Below are positions 35,958 through 44,142 of a DNA stretch of 49,034 nucleotides, piece after piece. Each line of letters starts with the position of its first letter. The first letter of the stretch is position 1. Position numbers and translations under genes: made by a program. The stretch spans positions 1-49,034 of the forward strand of contig CACYIC010000006.1 in the NCBI GenBank assembly GCA_902774325.1, read 5' to 3'. The notes beneath the pieces were generated by a model. The model had not been told where the DNA came from, did not search any database, and saw only the letters and a list, made by a program, of their open reading frames with translations. The stretch comes from an uncultured Ruminococcus sp. Its GTDB lineage: Bacteria; Bacillota; Clostridia; Oscillospirales; Acutalibacteraceae.

Positions 35958-37424
35958 TTATTGTTGATCCTCGGCGATTATCTCGGCGATGAGCTCGCGC
36001 TCGTCCATGTGGTGCTTCACGCCCCTGATCTCCTGATAATCCTCGTGACCCTTGCCCGCGAGCACGATTATATCCCCGTCCTGAGCGTTGTGCATGCAGT
36101 AGCGGATAGCGTCCTTGCGGTTCGGCACCACGACATATTCGCCGTCGGTCTTGGCGAGTCCCGTCTTGATGTCCTCAATTATATCCATAACGTCCTCAAA
36201 GCGGGAATTGTCCTCGGTGATCACCGAGAGATCGCTCAGCCTGCCCGAAGCCTCGCCCATCTCGTAGCGGCGAACCTTGGGACGGTTGCCGCCCGCGCCG
36301 AACATGCAGATCAGGCGGTTGGGCTTGTATTGGCGCAGGGTGGTGAGCACGTTTTCCATCGAGACCGCGTTGTGGGCATAGTCGATGAGCAGGCTGTAAT
36401 TGCCCGGAACCTTTACCGGCTCGACCCTGCCCTTGACGCGCGCAATCCTTAAGCCGTCGATTATCGCGCTGTCGGGCACGTCGAAGAAGGATATGGCGGC
36501 GATCGCCGCGAGAGCGTTGTAGGCGTTGAATTTGCCCGGGACGCCGACGTCGAGAGAAAGCTCCCTGATGCCCTCGGTCTCAAGATGAACGCCGATCACG
36601 CCGTTCTCGTTGAGCAGACGGTCGTTTTTGCCTCGGAGCTCCGCGTCGTCGGAGAAGCCGAAGGTCAGGACGCTGCCCAAGAAATCCTTTGTTATCTCCC
36701 TCCAAACGGGGTCGTCGCAGTTGGCGGCGGCGTGGCGGCACTGACGGAAGAGAAGGCTCTTGCAATAAAGGTACTCCTCCAAATCCTTGTGCTCGACTCC
36801 GCCGATATGGTCGTGAGAGAAGTTTGTGAAAACGCCGACGTCGAAGGTCATCCCCGCGAGGCGGCTGTGCTTGAGTCCGATCGACGACGCCTCGATTACC
36901 ATAGCCTCGCAGCCCGCGTCGATCATGTCGCGCATGGATTTTTGGATCTCGTAGGACTCGGGTGTGGTGTTGTCGGTCTTGTAGATATTTCCGCCGTAAA
37001 CTACGCCGAGGGTGCCGATGGTTCCGGTCTTTATGCCCGCCTGCTCAAAGATCTCGGCGATCATGGCGGTGGTGGTGGTTTTGCCCTTGGTGCCCGTTAT
37101 GGCGACGGTGAGCAGCTCCCCGGCGGGATTTCCGAAGAACTCCGCGCTCATGAGCGCCAGAGCAAGGCGGGTATCGTCGGTTTTGATAAGCGCGACCTCG
37201 GCGGGGACCTCGAAGTCCGGGTCGTCGCTGACGACGAGCGCCGCCGCGCCGTTTTCGACCGCGGAGCGGGCGTATTTGTGACCGTCGGAGGTGTAGCCCT
37301 TCAGACAGACGAAGGCGCAGCCCTCAACGACCTTTCTCGAATCGTAGATCACGTCGGTGATCTCGGGGTCAGCGTTGCCTCGGGCGGTGTATTTTACGTT
37401 TTTAAGCAAGTCAAAAAGCTTCAT
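35958..37424 (-). CDS. murE: UDP-N-acetylmuramyl tripeptide synthetase MurE
   Basis: ATP-dependent ligase that adds the third residue to UDP-MurNAc-L-Ala-D-Glu in peptidoglycan synthesis. 488 residues. ITGTKGKTTTTAMIAE (about residue 110) is the Mur P-loop. DNTTPESYEIQ and EASSIGL bind the UDP-muramyl peptide. FSHDHIGG, VDYAH and FGAGGNRPKVRR follow. The third-residue selectivity motif, DNPR in meso-DAP enzymes, is here DNSR. The arginine is kept, so meso-DAP is the better guess. GGAGGTACC precedes the start. No other mur genes are adjacent. Confidence 0.93.
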   Translation of the reverse strand: MKLFDLLKNVKYTARGNADPEITDVIYDSRKVVEGCAFVCLKGYTSDGHKYARSAVENGAAALVVSDDPDFEVPAEVALIKTDDTRLALALMSAEFFGNPAGELLTVAITGTKGKTTTTAMIAEIFEQAGIKTGTIGTLGVVYGGNIYKTDNTTPESYEIQKSMRDMIDAGCEAMVIEASSIGLKHSRLAGMTFDVGVFTNFSHDHIGGVEHKDLEEYLYCKSLLFRQCRHAAANCDDPVWREITKDFLGSVLTFGFSDDAELRGKNDRLLNENGVIGVHLETEGIRELSLDVGVPGKFNAYNALAAIAAISFFDVPDSAIIDGLRIARVKGRVEPVKVPGNYSLLIDYAHNAVSMENVLTTLRQYKPNRLICMFGAGGNRPKVRRYEMGEASGRLSDLSVITEDNSRFEDVMDIIEDIKTGLAKTDGEYVVVPNRKDAIRYCMHNAQDGDIIVLAGKGHEDYQEIRGVKHHMDERELIAEIIAEDQQ

Positions 37425-37498
37425 CAGCGGTACCTCCGTATATAGAATTAATAAGCCTTGAGCCGTATAGTGAGCGCCGGAAAACCGACGTTACGGTT

Positions 37499-37527
37499 AT
37501 TATATCAACTTTCTTTTTATAATACAA
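37499..37527 (-). promoter_or_regulatory. Promoter of murE
   Basis: Minus strand TTGTAT (37527-37522) and TATAAT (37504-37499), 17-base spacer, about 75 bases before the start. Confidence 0.75.
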
Positions 37528-37676
37528 CCTTGCCGTGAAATATTTCTTTCGACAGACAAATTTATATATTGGTAAAAATACACTAAAAAATCAAAAAATA
37601 TTTTTGCGCGCACCGAAAAACAGGCTCCGAGGGGTGCGCGGTTAAGTGCTTTTCCTCAAATTAATCGCATGGACTT

Positions 37677-37892
37677 GAGCAGGTTGCACAAAGATATGAC
37701 AGTAATATTTCACAAAAAATGAACATAAAATTTGTAAGAAAAGATAAATTTAGATTTTTAATGGGTAATACTGCACAAAAAATCAACTGAAATTTAACAA
37801 GTTAGATAAAAAGTACAAAAGCAGTTGAAATTTGCTCAGCTTTTTGATATTATTTAATTAGTGGAACAGAGGGCAATTTGTGCAACTTGCTC
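37677..37892. repeat. Inverted pair of 16-bp sites around the sugar operon promoter
   Basis: GAGCAGGTTGCACAAA (37677-37692) recurs in inverted orientation at 37877-37892 (GAGCAAGTTGCACAAA on the minus strand), 15 of 16 bases equal. A third, partial TGCACAAA lies at 37772-37779. The promoter lies between the outer pair. The rest of 37528-37824 is AT-rich and holds no gene. Confidence 0.7.
37825..37853 (+). promoter_or_regulatory. Promoter of the sugar ABC transporter operon
   Basis: TTGAAA (37825-37830), 17-base spacer, TATTAT (37848-37853). The downstream inverted site starts about 17 bases after the expected transcription start. Confidence 0.65.
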
Positions 37893-37935
37893 CATCTGTA
37901 GAATCTACAATTTTTAATTGAAAGAAGGATATTCA

Positions 37936-39273
37936 ATGAAAACGAAACAGTTACTCGCCATGATATTGGCAGGCATGATGACAGCGACAGCTTTTGCAGG
38001 CTGCGGCGGCGGCGGCGGAACCGACCAGCCCTCCGGCGACGGCGGCGACGGCGGCGACGGCGGCAACAGCACAGCCCTCGAGGTAAAAGAGAACGCTATC
38101 GTTGATGAGTCAGTATTTGGCGACGAGGACAACATCACACTGAAGGTTTGGGCTCCCGAGAAGGCGGTCGATCTTACAAAGAAGCAGATCGAGGACTTCA
38201 AGGCTGCATATCCCGGCAAGACCTTCACAAACATCGAGGTAGTTATTCAGGGTGAGGACAGCGCGGCTACCCAGATCCTGAACGACGCCGAGCAGGCTGC
38301 CGACGTATTCGGCTTCGCATCCGACCAGCTCAACAAGCTCACCGACGCCGGCGTTATCCAGGAGGTCGCGTTTGTTGACTATGTTACCAAGACCAACGTT
38401 GCGGAGACAGTTACTTCCGCTACGGTAAACGGCAAGCTCTATGCTTTCCCCGAAACAAACGATAACGGCTACTATCTTGTTTATGACAAGAGCGTAGTAT
38501 CCGACGAGCAGGCTAAGACTCTTGAGGGCATCCTCGAGGGCTGCAAGGCTGCCGGCAGAAAGTTCATCTTCGACAGCGGCAGCCCCTTCTTCGCCTGCAC
38601 CTACGCCTTCACAGCCGGCGTAAAGATCGACGGCTTTGAGGAAGACGGCGAGACCCAGAAGTTCGTAGACTATGACGAGGACGAGGCTGTTGCTACTCTC
38701 CAGGCGTTCTCAAAGCTCATGCATGACTACAAGGGCACCTATGCTTCTCTCGGCGCTGCTCAGATCGCTTCCGGCTTCAGCACCGGCACCTGCGGCGCGG
38801 GCGTTGACGGTTCCTGGAACACCGTTCCCGATCAGAAGGCTCTCGGCGACAACTACGGCGCTGCCAAGCTTCCCACCATCAATGTAAACGGCACAGACAA
38901 GCAGCTTATCTCGATGTTCGGTTACAAGTACATCGGTGTTAACGCTTTCTCGAAGTTCCCCCGTTCCGCTCAGATCCTCGCTCTCTACCTCACCGGCGAC
39001 AAGTGCCAGAAGGAAAGAACCGAGGAAGTAGGCTGGGGTCCCTCCAACCTCAAGGTTGCCGGCGACGAGGTCGTTACAAGCAGCCCCACACTCCAGGCTA
39101 TCACAGCTCAGGCTCAGAACGCTGTTCCGCAGGTTAACATCGCTCCCACACTTTGGGATCCCATGGGCAACCTCGGTAACAAGCTCATCGCTGACGAGAC
39201 CGATCCCACCGACACCGAGTTCTTCAGAAGCTTGCTCAAGGAGACCATCGTCAACGTTAAGGACGAGGCTTAA
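37936..39273 (+). CDS. Sugar ABC transporter substrate-binding lipoprotein
   Basis: Extracellular binding protein of the maltose/maltodextrin type (SBP family 1), 445 residues. Start ATG 37936 follows GAAAGAAGGA. The lipoprotein signal MKTKQLLAMILAGMMTATAF ends in FAGC, giving a lipidated cysteine near residue 24. A Gly/Asp-rich tether follows (GGDGGDGG). Mature domain motifs: LKVWAPEKAVD, ADVFGFASDQLNKL, KLYAFPETNDNGYYLVYDK, and a C-terminal hinge with VPQVNIAPTLWDPMGN. Codon choice is close to that of the ribosomal genes, suggesting high expression. Two permease genes follow; a GH13 gene further on supports an alpha-glucan substrate. Confidence 0.9.
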   Translation: MKTKQLLAMILAGMMTATAFAGCGGGGGTDQPSGDGGDGGDGGNSTALEVKENAIVDESVFGDEDNITLKVWAPEKAVDLTKKQIEDFKAAYPGKTFTNIEVVIQGEDSAATQILNDAEQAADVFGFASDQLNKLTDAGVIQEVAFVDYVTKTNVAETVTSATVNGKLYAFPETNDNGYYLVYDKSVVSDEQAKTLEGILEGCKAAGRKFIFDSGSPFFACTYAFTAGVKIDGFEEDGETQKFVDYDEDEAVATLQAFSKLMHDYKGTYASLGAAQIASGFSTGTCGAGVDGSWNTVPDQKALGDNYGAAKLPTINVNGTDKQLISMFGYKYIGVNAFSKFPRSAQILALYLTGDKCQKERTEEVGWGPSNLKVAGDEVVTSSPTLQAITAQAQNAVPQVNIAPTLWDPMGNLGNKLIADETDPTDTEFFRSLLKETIVNVKDEA

Positions 39274-39303
39274 TCCGCACTTAAGCATCAAATTATACAA
39301 AGA

Positions 39304-39329
39304 GGGCGCCCCGGGCTCCGGGGTGCCCG
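39304..39329 (+). other. Intercistronic GC-rich hairpin after the binding-protein gene
   Basis: GGGC-CCCCGG pairs with CCGGGG-GCCC with a three-base loop and one mismatch. No T run follows. Such hairpins between a binding protein and its permeases often stabilise the first cistron. Confidence 0.6.
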
Positions 39330-39340
39330 TCAGAAAAAGA

Positions 39341-39421
39341 TTTTACGTTTTCTTAAGGCACCAAACGAATAATGTTTTTTATCGCAGGGAAACGTAAAAG
39401 ACATTATTAGTTTGGTGTTTT
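39341..39421 (+). promoter_or_regulatory. Intercistronic pseudoknot or attenuator-like element
   Basis: Stem B pairs CACCAAAC-AATAATGT (39359-39375) with ACATTATT-GTTTGGTG (39401-39417), one mismatch, followed by TTTTGTG. Inside its loop AAACGTAAAA (39390-39399) is the exact complement of TTTTACGTTT (39341-39350) just upstream. The order A-B-A'-B' allows a pseudoknot or two competing folds. A further ATAATAG/CTATTAT hairpin (about 39425-39457) ends at the permease ribosome binding site. Confidence 0.6.
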
Positions 39422-39469
39422 GTGATAATAGAGTTTTATTTTTAAGGGACTATTATTAAGGAGAGTAAT

Positions 39470-40981
39470 ATGACATTTGTTGAATACAAAATGCTCAATC
39501 CTTTCCAGAGGTTCGCCTATAACTTCAAGAAGTTCTTTAAGGGCATTCCCGGTGCAGTCGCGGGCTTTTTCAAGGGCGTCGGAAACGCAATTGTGAAATT
39601 CTTCAAGGGAATCGCCAAGGGCTTTGCAAACTACGGTACAACCTTCGTCAAGGGCGACTGGGCAACCAAATTATCTTACCTGATCTTCGGTGTCGGCGAC
39701 ATCCATAAGGGTAAGGTATACAAGGGCATCCTCTTCTTCCTCGTTGAGGTGCTTTACATTCTTTACATGGTATTCTTTGGCTGGGGCTTCATTTCCAAGT
39801 TCGGAACCCTGGGAACCCAGGCAACAAAAACCGTATATGTCAACGGCTTCCCCCACACGGAGCCCGGTGACAACTCGATGCTGATCCTTCTGTATTCGGT
39901 ACTTACTATCGTAATCACGGTCGTTGTGTTCGCGATCTACATCGCCAACATCAAGGACGCCTACAAGCACCAGGTCATGAGAGCCAACGGCGAGAAGCCC
40001 ACCGGTCTCAAGCACGACGCCAAGGAATTCCTCGACGGAAAGTATCATATCACCCTTCTGTCGTTCCCCGTGCTCATGATCTGCATCTTCAACATTCTCC
40101 CGCTTATCTTCATGATCCTTATCGCGTTTACAAACTACGATAAGCAGCATATGCCTCCCGGAACGCTCTTCACCTGGGTCGGCTTTAAGAACTTCGGCGA
40201 CCTCTTCCACATCGTTGACGGCGCCAAGAAGGGCATAACCTTTATCAAGCTGACAGAATGGACAATCATCTGGGCTATTCTGGCTACCTTCGTAAACTAC
40301 ATTCTCGGTATGATCGTCGCTCTGATGATCAACAAGAAGGGCATCAAGCTCAAGGCTCTGTGGAGAACGCTCTTCGTAATCGCCATCGCGGTTCCCCAGT
40401 TCGTATCTCTGCTTCTCATGAACCAGATGCTCGCTACCAACGGCGCTATCAACGTTCTTCTTACCGAGATAACTCACCTCTTCGGAAACGAGGGTCTGGT
40501 TGAGATCCAGTTCCTCAACTCCACACCGCTTATGGCGAGAGCCACGGTTGTTATCGTAAACCTGTGGGTAGGTATCCCGTACACCATCCTTTCGATGTCC
40601 GGTATCCTTATGAACATCCCGGAGGATCTTTACGAGTCCGCGCGTATCGACGGCGCGACCCCGTTCAAGACCTTCACGGCTATCACCCTTCCCTACATGA
40701 TCTTCGTTACCACACCCCAGCTTATCACGACCTTCGTAGGAAACATCAATAACTTCAACGTTATCTATCTGTTGACCCAGGGCGGTCCCTCAACTCAGGA
40801 CTACTATCAGGCGGGTCACACCGATATCCTCGTTACATGGCTGTTCAAGCTGTCAATGACCTCACAGGACTACGGTCTTGCGTCGGCGATCGGTATTCTG
40901 GTATTCATCATCTGCGGAACCATTTCGCTCATTGTTTATAACAACTCGAAGTCTATGAAGGATGAGGAGGCGTTCTCATGA
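39470..40981 (+). CDS. Sugar ABC transporter permease, MalF-like
   Basis: Inner-membrane permease subunit, 503 residues, with the EAA loop EDLYESARIDGATPFKTFTAI near residue 385 that contacts the ATPase. It has a long N-terminal extension of about 200 residues. This begins with an amphipathic stretch repeating FFKG (KKFFKGIPG, GFFKGVGN, KFFKGIAKG) and includes two extra membrane helices, as in other MalF-type proteins with extra N-terminal parts. TAAGGAGAG precedes the ATG. It overlaps the next gene by ATGA. No ATP-binding subunit is encoded; a shared MsmX/UgpC-like ATPase is expected elsewhere. Confidence 0.9.
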   Translation: MTFVEYKMLNPFQRFAYNFKKFFKGIPGAVAGFFKGVGNAIVKFFKGIAKGFANYGTTFVKGDWATKLSYLIFGVGDIHKGKVYKGILFFLVEVLYILYMVFFGWGFISKFGTLGTQATKTVYVNGFPHTEPGDNSMLILLYSVLTIVITVVVFAIYIANIKDAYKHQVMRANGEKPTGLKHDAKEFLDGKYHITLLSFPVLMICIFNILPLIFMILIAFTNYDKQHMPPGTLFTWVGFKNFGDLFHIVDGAKKGITFIKLTEWTIIWAILATFVNYILGMIVALMINKKGIKLKALWRTLFVIAIAVPQFVSLLLMNQMLATNGAINVLLTEITHLFGNEGLVEIQFLNSTPLMARATVVIVNLWVGIPYTILSMSGILMNIPEDLYESARIDGATPFKTFTAITLPYMIFVTTPQLITTFVGNINNFNVIYLLTQGGPSTQDYYQAGHTDILVTWLFKLSMTSQDYGLASAIGILVFIICGTISLIVYNNSKSMKDEEAFS

Positions 40982-41832
40982 TAAAAAGCTATAAATTAAG
41001 AAGAAATATCGCGAATGCCATCATTTACGTCATCCTCGCGATCATGGGCATTATCTGGGTTTCTCCCTTTGCCTATCTTTTGATGCACTCCTTCCGCGCC
41101 GAGGGTCTTATCACGGTTAACTACCTGATTCCTCACGAGTGGACCTTCCAGAACTACATCGACCTCTTTACGGTCAAGGGCTCCCTGAACTTCCCGAGAT
41201 GGCTGCTCAACACCTTTGTTGTAGCTCTGTTCAGCTGCGTTATCTGCACGATCTCCGTTCTCGCGGTTTCCTACACCTTCAGCCGTCTGAGATTCAAGGC
41301 TCGTAAAAAGCTCATGAACGTCGGCATGATCCTCGGAATGTTCCCCGGCTTCATGACCATGATCGCTATTTACTACCTCCTCAAGGCTATGGGTCTTGAC
41401 AGAAACCTCGTTGCTCTTGTTATCTGCTACTCGAGCGGCGCCGGTCTGGGATTCCAGATCTCAAAGGGCTTCTTTGATACGATCCCCCGTGCGCTCGACG
41501 AGGCAGCCACGATCGACGGCGCGAACAAGAATCAGATCTTCTGGAAGATCATTCTTCCCATGTCCGCTCCCATCATCGTTTATACGGTACTTACCTCCTT
41601 TATCGGTCCCTGGTGCGACTTTATTCTCGCAAGGATCATCATGGGTGACCGCCGCGATCTCTACACAGTTGCGATAGGTCTGTTCGATATGAAGAGTGAG
41701 GAATTCATCAACACCTATTACAAGCAGTTCCTCGCGGGCTCCGTAATCGTTGCTATTCCTATCACCACGCTCTTCATGATCATGCAGAAGTACTACGTTG
41801 AAGGCGTAACCGCCGGCGGCGTAAAGGGTTAA
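40978..41832 (+). CDS. Sugar ABC transporter permease, MalG-like
   Basis: Second permease, 284 residues, six predicted helices. The EAA motif RALDEAATIDGANKNQIFWKI is near residue 165. The N-terminal YVILAIMGIIWVSPFAYLLMHSF helix and C-terminal KYYVEGVTAGGVKG are typical of MalG-like proteins. Start codon overlaps the MalF-like stop (ATGA). A terminator follows. Confidence 0.93.
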   Translation: MIKSYKLRRNIANAIIYVILAIMGIIWVSPFAYLLMHSFRAEGLITVNYLIPHEWTFQNYIDLFTVKGSLNFPRWLLNTFVVALFSCVICTISVLAVSYTFSRLRFKARKKLMNVGMILGMFPGFMTMIAIYYLLKAMGLDRNLVALVICYSSGAGLGFQISKGFFDTIPRALDEAATIDGANKNQIFWKIILPMSAPIIVYTVLTSFIGPWCDFILARIIMGDRRDLYTVAIGLFDMKSEEFINTYYKQFLAGSVIVAIPITTLFMIMQKYYVEGVTAGGVKG

Positions 41833-41867
41833 TCCTCGTATTGAGCTTGACCTCAAATCAATAATCA

Positions 41868-41899
41868 AAGGGCGGATCCCCGTATCCGCCCTTTCCTTC
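41868..41899 (+). terminator. Terminator after the ABC permease genes
   Basis: Perfect 9-bp stem AAGGGCGGA/TCCGCCCTT (41868-41876 with 41885-41893), then TTCCTTCT. The T tract is imperfect, so partial read-through into the GH13 gene is possible. Between it and the GH13 start lie a GCGC-TTCG-GCGC hairpin (41910-41921) and a palindrome. Confidence 0.75.
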
Positions 41900-41933
41900 T
41901 ATCAGGGAGGCGCTTCGGCGCAAAAGAAAAAAA

Positions 41934-41968
41934 GGCAGCACCGCGCACCCGGAACACGCGGTATTGCC
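41934..41968. repeat. Palindrome GGCA..ACCGCG (copy 2)
   Basis: GGCAGCACCGCG (41934-41945) pairs with CGCGGTATTGCC (41957-41968) apart from one mismatch and a G-U. The right arm shares GCGGTATTGCC with the palindrome after rpoC. Confidence 0.55.
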
Positions 41969-42001
41969 GAAAGAATTAGCGTAAACCCGGAGGAAATACA
42001 A

Positions 42002-43618
42002 ATGAAAAGAACTGTTTCACTTTTGCTCTGCGTCCTGCTGCTCTGCGGCGCCGTTCTGTCGGGCTGCGGCGGAAAGGATATACTTGAAGGCAAGCAGGCG
42101 TCCGCCTCAAACGACAAGTACCGCAATTTCTATCAGATTTTTGTTCACTCCTTTGCGGATTCCGACGGCGACAGGGTCGGAGATCTTCAGGGGATAATCG
42201 ACCACCTCGACTACCTCAACGACGGCGACCCCAATTCGGGCGAGGATCTGGGGATCGACGGCATCTGGCTGACCCCGATCATGCCCTCGTCCTCCTACCA
42301 CAAGTACGACGTTGAGAACTACTACGATATCGACCCGGCGTTCGGCTCGCTCGAGACCTTTGACAAGCTGCTCGACGAGTGCCACAAGCGCGGGATAAAG
42401 CTCATAATCGATCTGGTGCTCAACCACATCTCGGTGCGCAACCCGCTCTTCACTAACGCCTGCACCGAGGTCATCGACGGCAAGCTCGACGGCGACGCTC
42501 AGCTTTTTGAGATCCACGAAAAAGATTACTTCACCGATCTGAACAAAACGATTCCCATCGGGGATTATGCCTGCGAGGCTAACTTCTCGCCCGAAATGCC
42601 CGAATGGAACCTCAGCAGCGAAAAGACCCGCGCCGAGTTCAAGAAGATCCTTGAATTCTGGCTCGGCAGGGGACTCGACGGCTTCCGTCTTGACGCGCTT
42701 ACCTATTATACCAACAAGTCCACCGACGGCGTGGAATTCCTGAAATGGTTTGTCGAAACCGCCCGCTCGATCAATCCGGACGTTTATATCGTCGGCGAGA
42801 ACTGGACGGCAGATTCCAACATCAAGGATTTTTACGCAAGCGGTATCGACAGCCAATTCGCGTTCAAGTTCTCCGACGCCTCGGGAACGATCCTTGAAAA
42901 GATCAAGACCTTCAAGGGCAACAGCCTTGTCAGCAAGGTTTTCGCGTATCAGAATAAAATGGCGGAGAACAATCCCGACTTCATCAACGCGATGTTCCTC
43001 TCCAACCACGACCAGATGAGGATCGCGAACGCCCTCGGTTCATCCGGCTTGGATTACGAGAAATTCGGCGCGTCGGTCTACCAGCTCTTCCCGGGAAATG
43101 CCTTCATATATTACGGCGAGGAGATCGGCACCAGAGCGCCCAACAATACGGGAGATGCGAATTACCGTACCGCGATGGATTTTGACGACGAAAACATCAA
43201 CAAGATCAAGCTTGACGCGATCGGAACGATGGGCGAGGATTACGAAACGCCGCCCCACGGCGGAGTCGCTCAGCAGCTCAAGGACAAAGACTCTCTGCTC
43301 AACTTCTACCGCAGGATAATCAAGGTAAAGCTCCAGAATCCCGAGATTTCCCGCGGAAAGATCACGGGCGTCGAGGATTTCGGCAAGGACGAGATCGGCG
43401 CGTTCTACACCGAGTACAACGGTGAAAAGCTGATGATAATCCACAACTTCGCCAAGGAGGGCAAAGCGGAGCTTGAGATCACTGACTCGATGCTCAAAAA
43501 CGCCGTCCTCGCGGCTGATCTGGTCGGCGCCGAGGGTGAGAGCGTGAGCTTCTCGGGCGGCAAGCTTTCACTGCCCTACCATTGCTCGGTCGTTCTCAGA
43601 ACAGGAGAAGTGGCTTGA
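42002..43618 (+). CDS. GH13 alpha-amylase family lipoprotein
   Basis: Cell-surface glycoside hydrolase of family 13, 538 residues, probably cutting alpha-1,4-glucans or maltodextrins. The signal MKRTVSLLLCVLLLCGAVLS ends in LSGC, giving a lipid anchor. FYQIFVHSFADSDGDRVGDL starts the barrel. DLVLNH (conserved region I), GLDGFRLDALTYY (II, nucleophile Asp), YIVGENWT (III, acid/base Glu) and FLSNHDQM (IV, Asp) give a complete catalytic set. The C-terminal part from KLMIIHNFA is the beta-sandwich domain. CGGAGGAAAT precedes the start. It follows the sugar importer, a natural pair. Start-site activity (hydrolase or transglycosidase) cannot be told. Confidence 0.92.
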   Translation: MKRTVSLLLCVLLLCGAVLSGCGGKDILEGKQASASNDKYRNFYQIFVHSFADSDGDRVGDLQGIIDHLDYLNDGDPNSGEDLGIDGIWLTPIMPSSSYHKYDVENYYDIDPAFGSLETFDKLLDECHKRGIKLIIDLVLNHISVRNPLFTNACTEVIDGKLDGDAQLFEIHEKDYFTDLNKTIPIGDYACEANFSPEMPEWNLSSEKTRAEFKKILEFWLGRGLDGFRLDALTYYTNKSTDGVEFLKWFVETARSINPDVYIVGENWTADSNIKDFYASGIDSQFAFKFSDASGTILEKIKTFKGNSLVSKVFAYQNKMAENNPDFINAMFLSNHDQMRIANALGSSGLDYEKFGASVYQLFPGNAFIYYGEEIGTRAPNNTGDANYRTAMDFDDENINKIKLDAIGTMGEDYETPPHGGVAQQLKDKDSLLNFYRRIIKVKLQNPEISRGKITGVEDFGKDEIGAFYTEYNGEKLMIIHNFAKEGKAELEITDSMLKNAVLAADLVGAEGESVSFSGGKLSLPYHCSVVLRTGEVA

Positions 43619-43676
43619 TTTCTTAAAGTCGGGACCGGCGTGCGCCGGTCCCGTTTCTGCCGTAAAAGGAGGGCTC

Positions 43677-44070
43677 ATGCACTTTTACGATAAAGCTGCA
43701 AAAATCGGCGGGAACGCGCTGAGGTTGTTTTATCCCTGCCGCTGTCCGTACTGTGACGAGGGCATGCCGAAAAATGATATCGATTGCGAGAAATGCACAC
43801 GGGAGCTGACAACGAGGATATTCAGAAGAGAAGCGCTCAAAATAATTAAAAAAACTTCCGCAGAATACGCTGATTGGCGAAAAGGAAAAGAGGGAAAACG
43901 TGAGAAACGTCTTTTGTGCGGTAAACGGAGAGGCGTTCGGGGGCAGAAGTGTACTTATAGTGGACGATGTGATCACGACCGGAAGCACCCTTAGAGAGTG
44001 CTGCGGGATGTTGAGCAAATATACAAGCCTGATCCGCTGCACGACAGTTTGCTCTACCGTGCCGTCATAA
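43677..44070 (+). pseudogene. comF: Degraded comF (competence-type phosphoribosyltransferase)
   Basis: ComF proteins carry an N-terminal zinc ribbon and a C-terminal phosphoribosyltransferase fold and aid DNA uptake. Here MHFYDKAAKIGGNALRLFYP leads into CRCPYC...CEKC, the zinc ribbon. About 100 residues of the usual middle are missing. The text resumes with EALKIIKKT. A frameshift near the run of seven A (about 43848-43854) then moves the frame. In the new frame QNTLIGEKEKRENVRNVFCA and VLIVDDVITTGSTLRECCG form the normal C-terminal PRPP-binding end, stopping at 44070. AAAGGAGGG still precedes the start. Deletion plus frameshift make it non-functional. Confidence 0.75.
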
Positions 44071-44112
44071 AAAGCGCCCGATTTCGCAGACGCAGATATG
44101 CTGTGTTTGTCT

Positions 44113-44142
44113 AAAACGTCCGAAAGGACGTTTTTGTTTTTT
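44113..44142. terminator. Terminator between comF remnant and the XRE gene
   Basis: AAAACGTCC-GAAA-GGACGTTTT, a 9-bp stem with a GAAA tetraloop, followed by TGTTTTTT on the plus side and TTTTAGAC on the minus side. It serves both convergent units. Confidence 0.88.
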
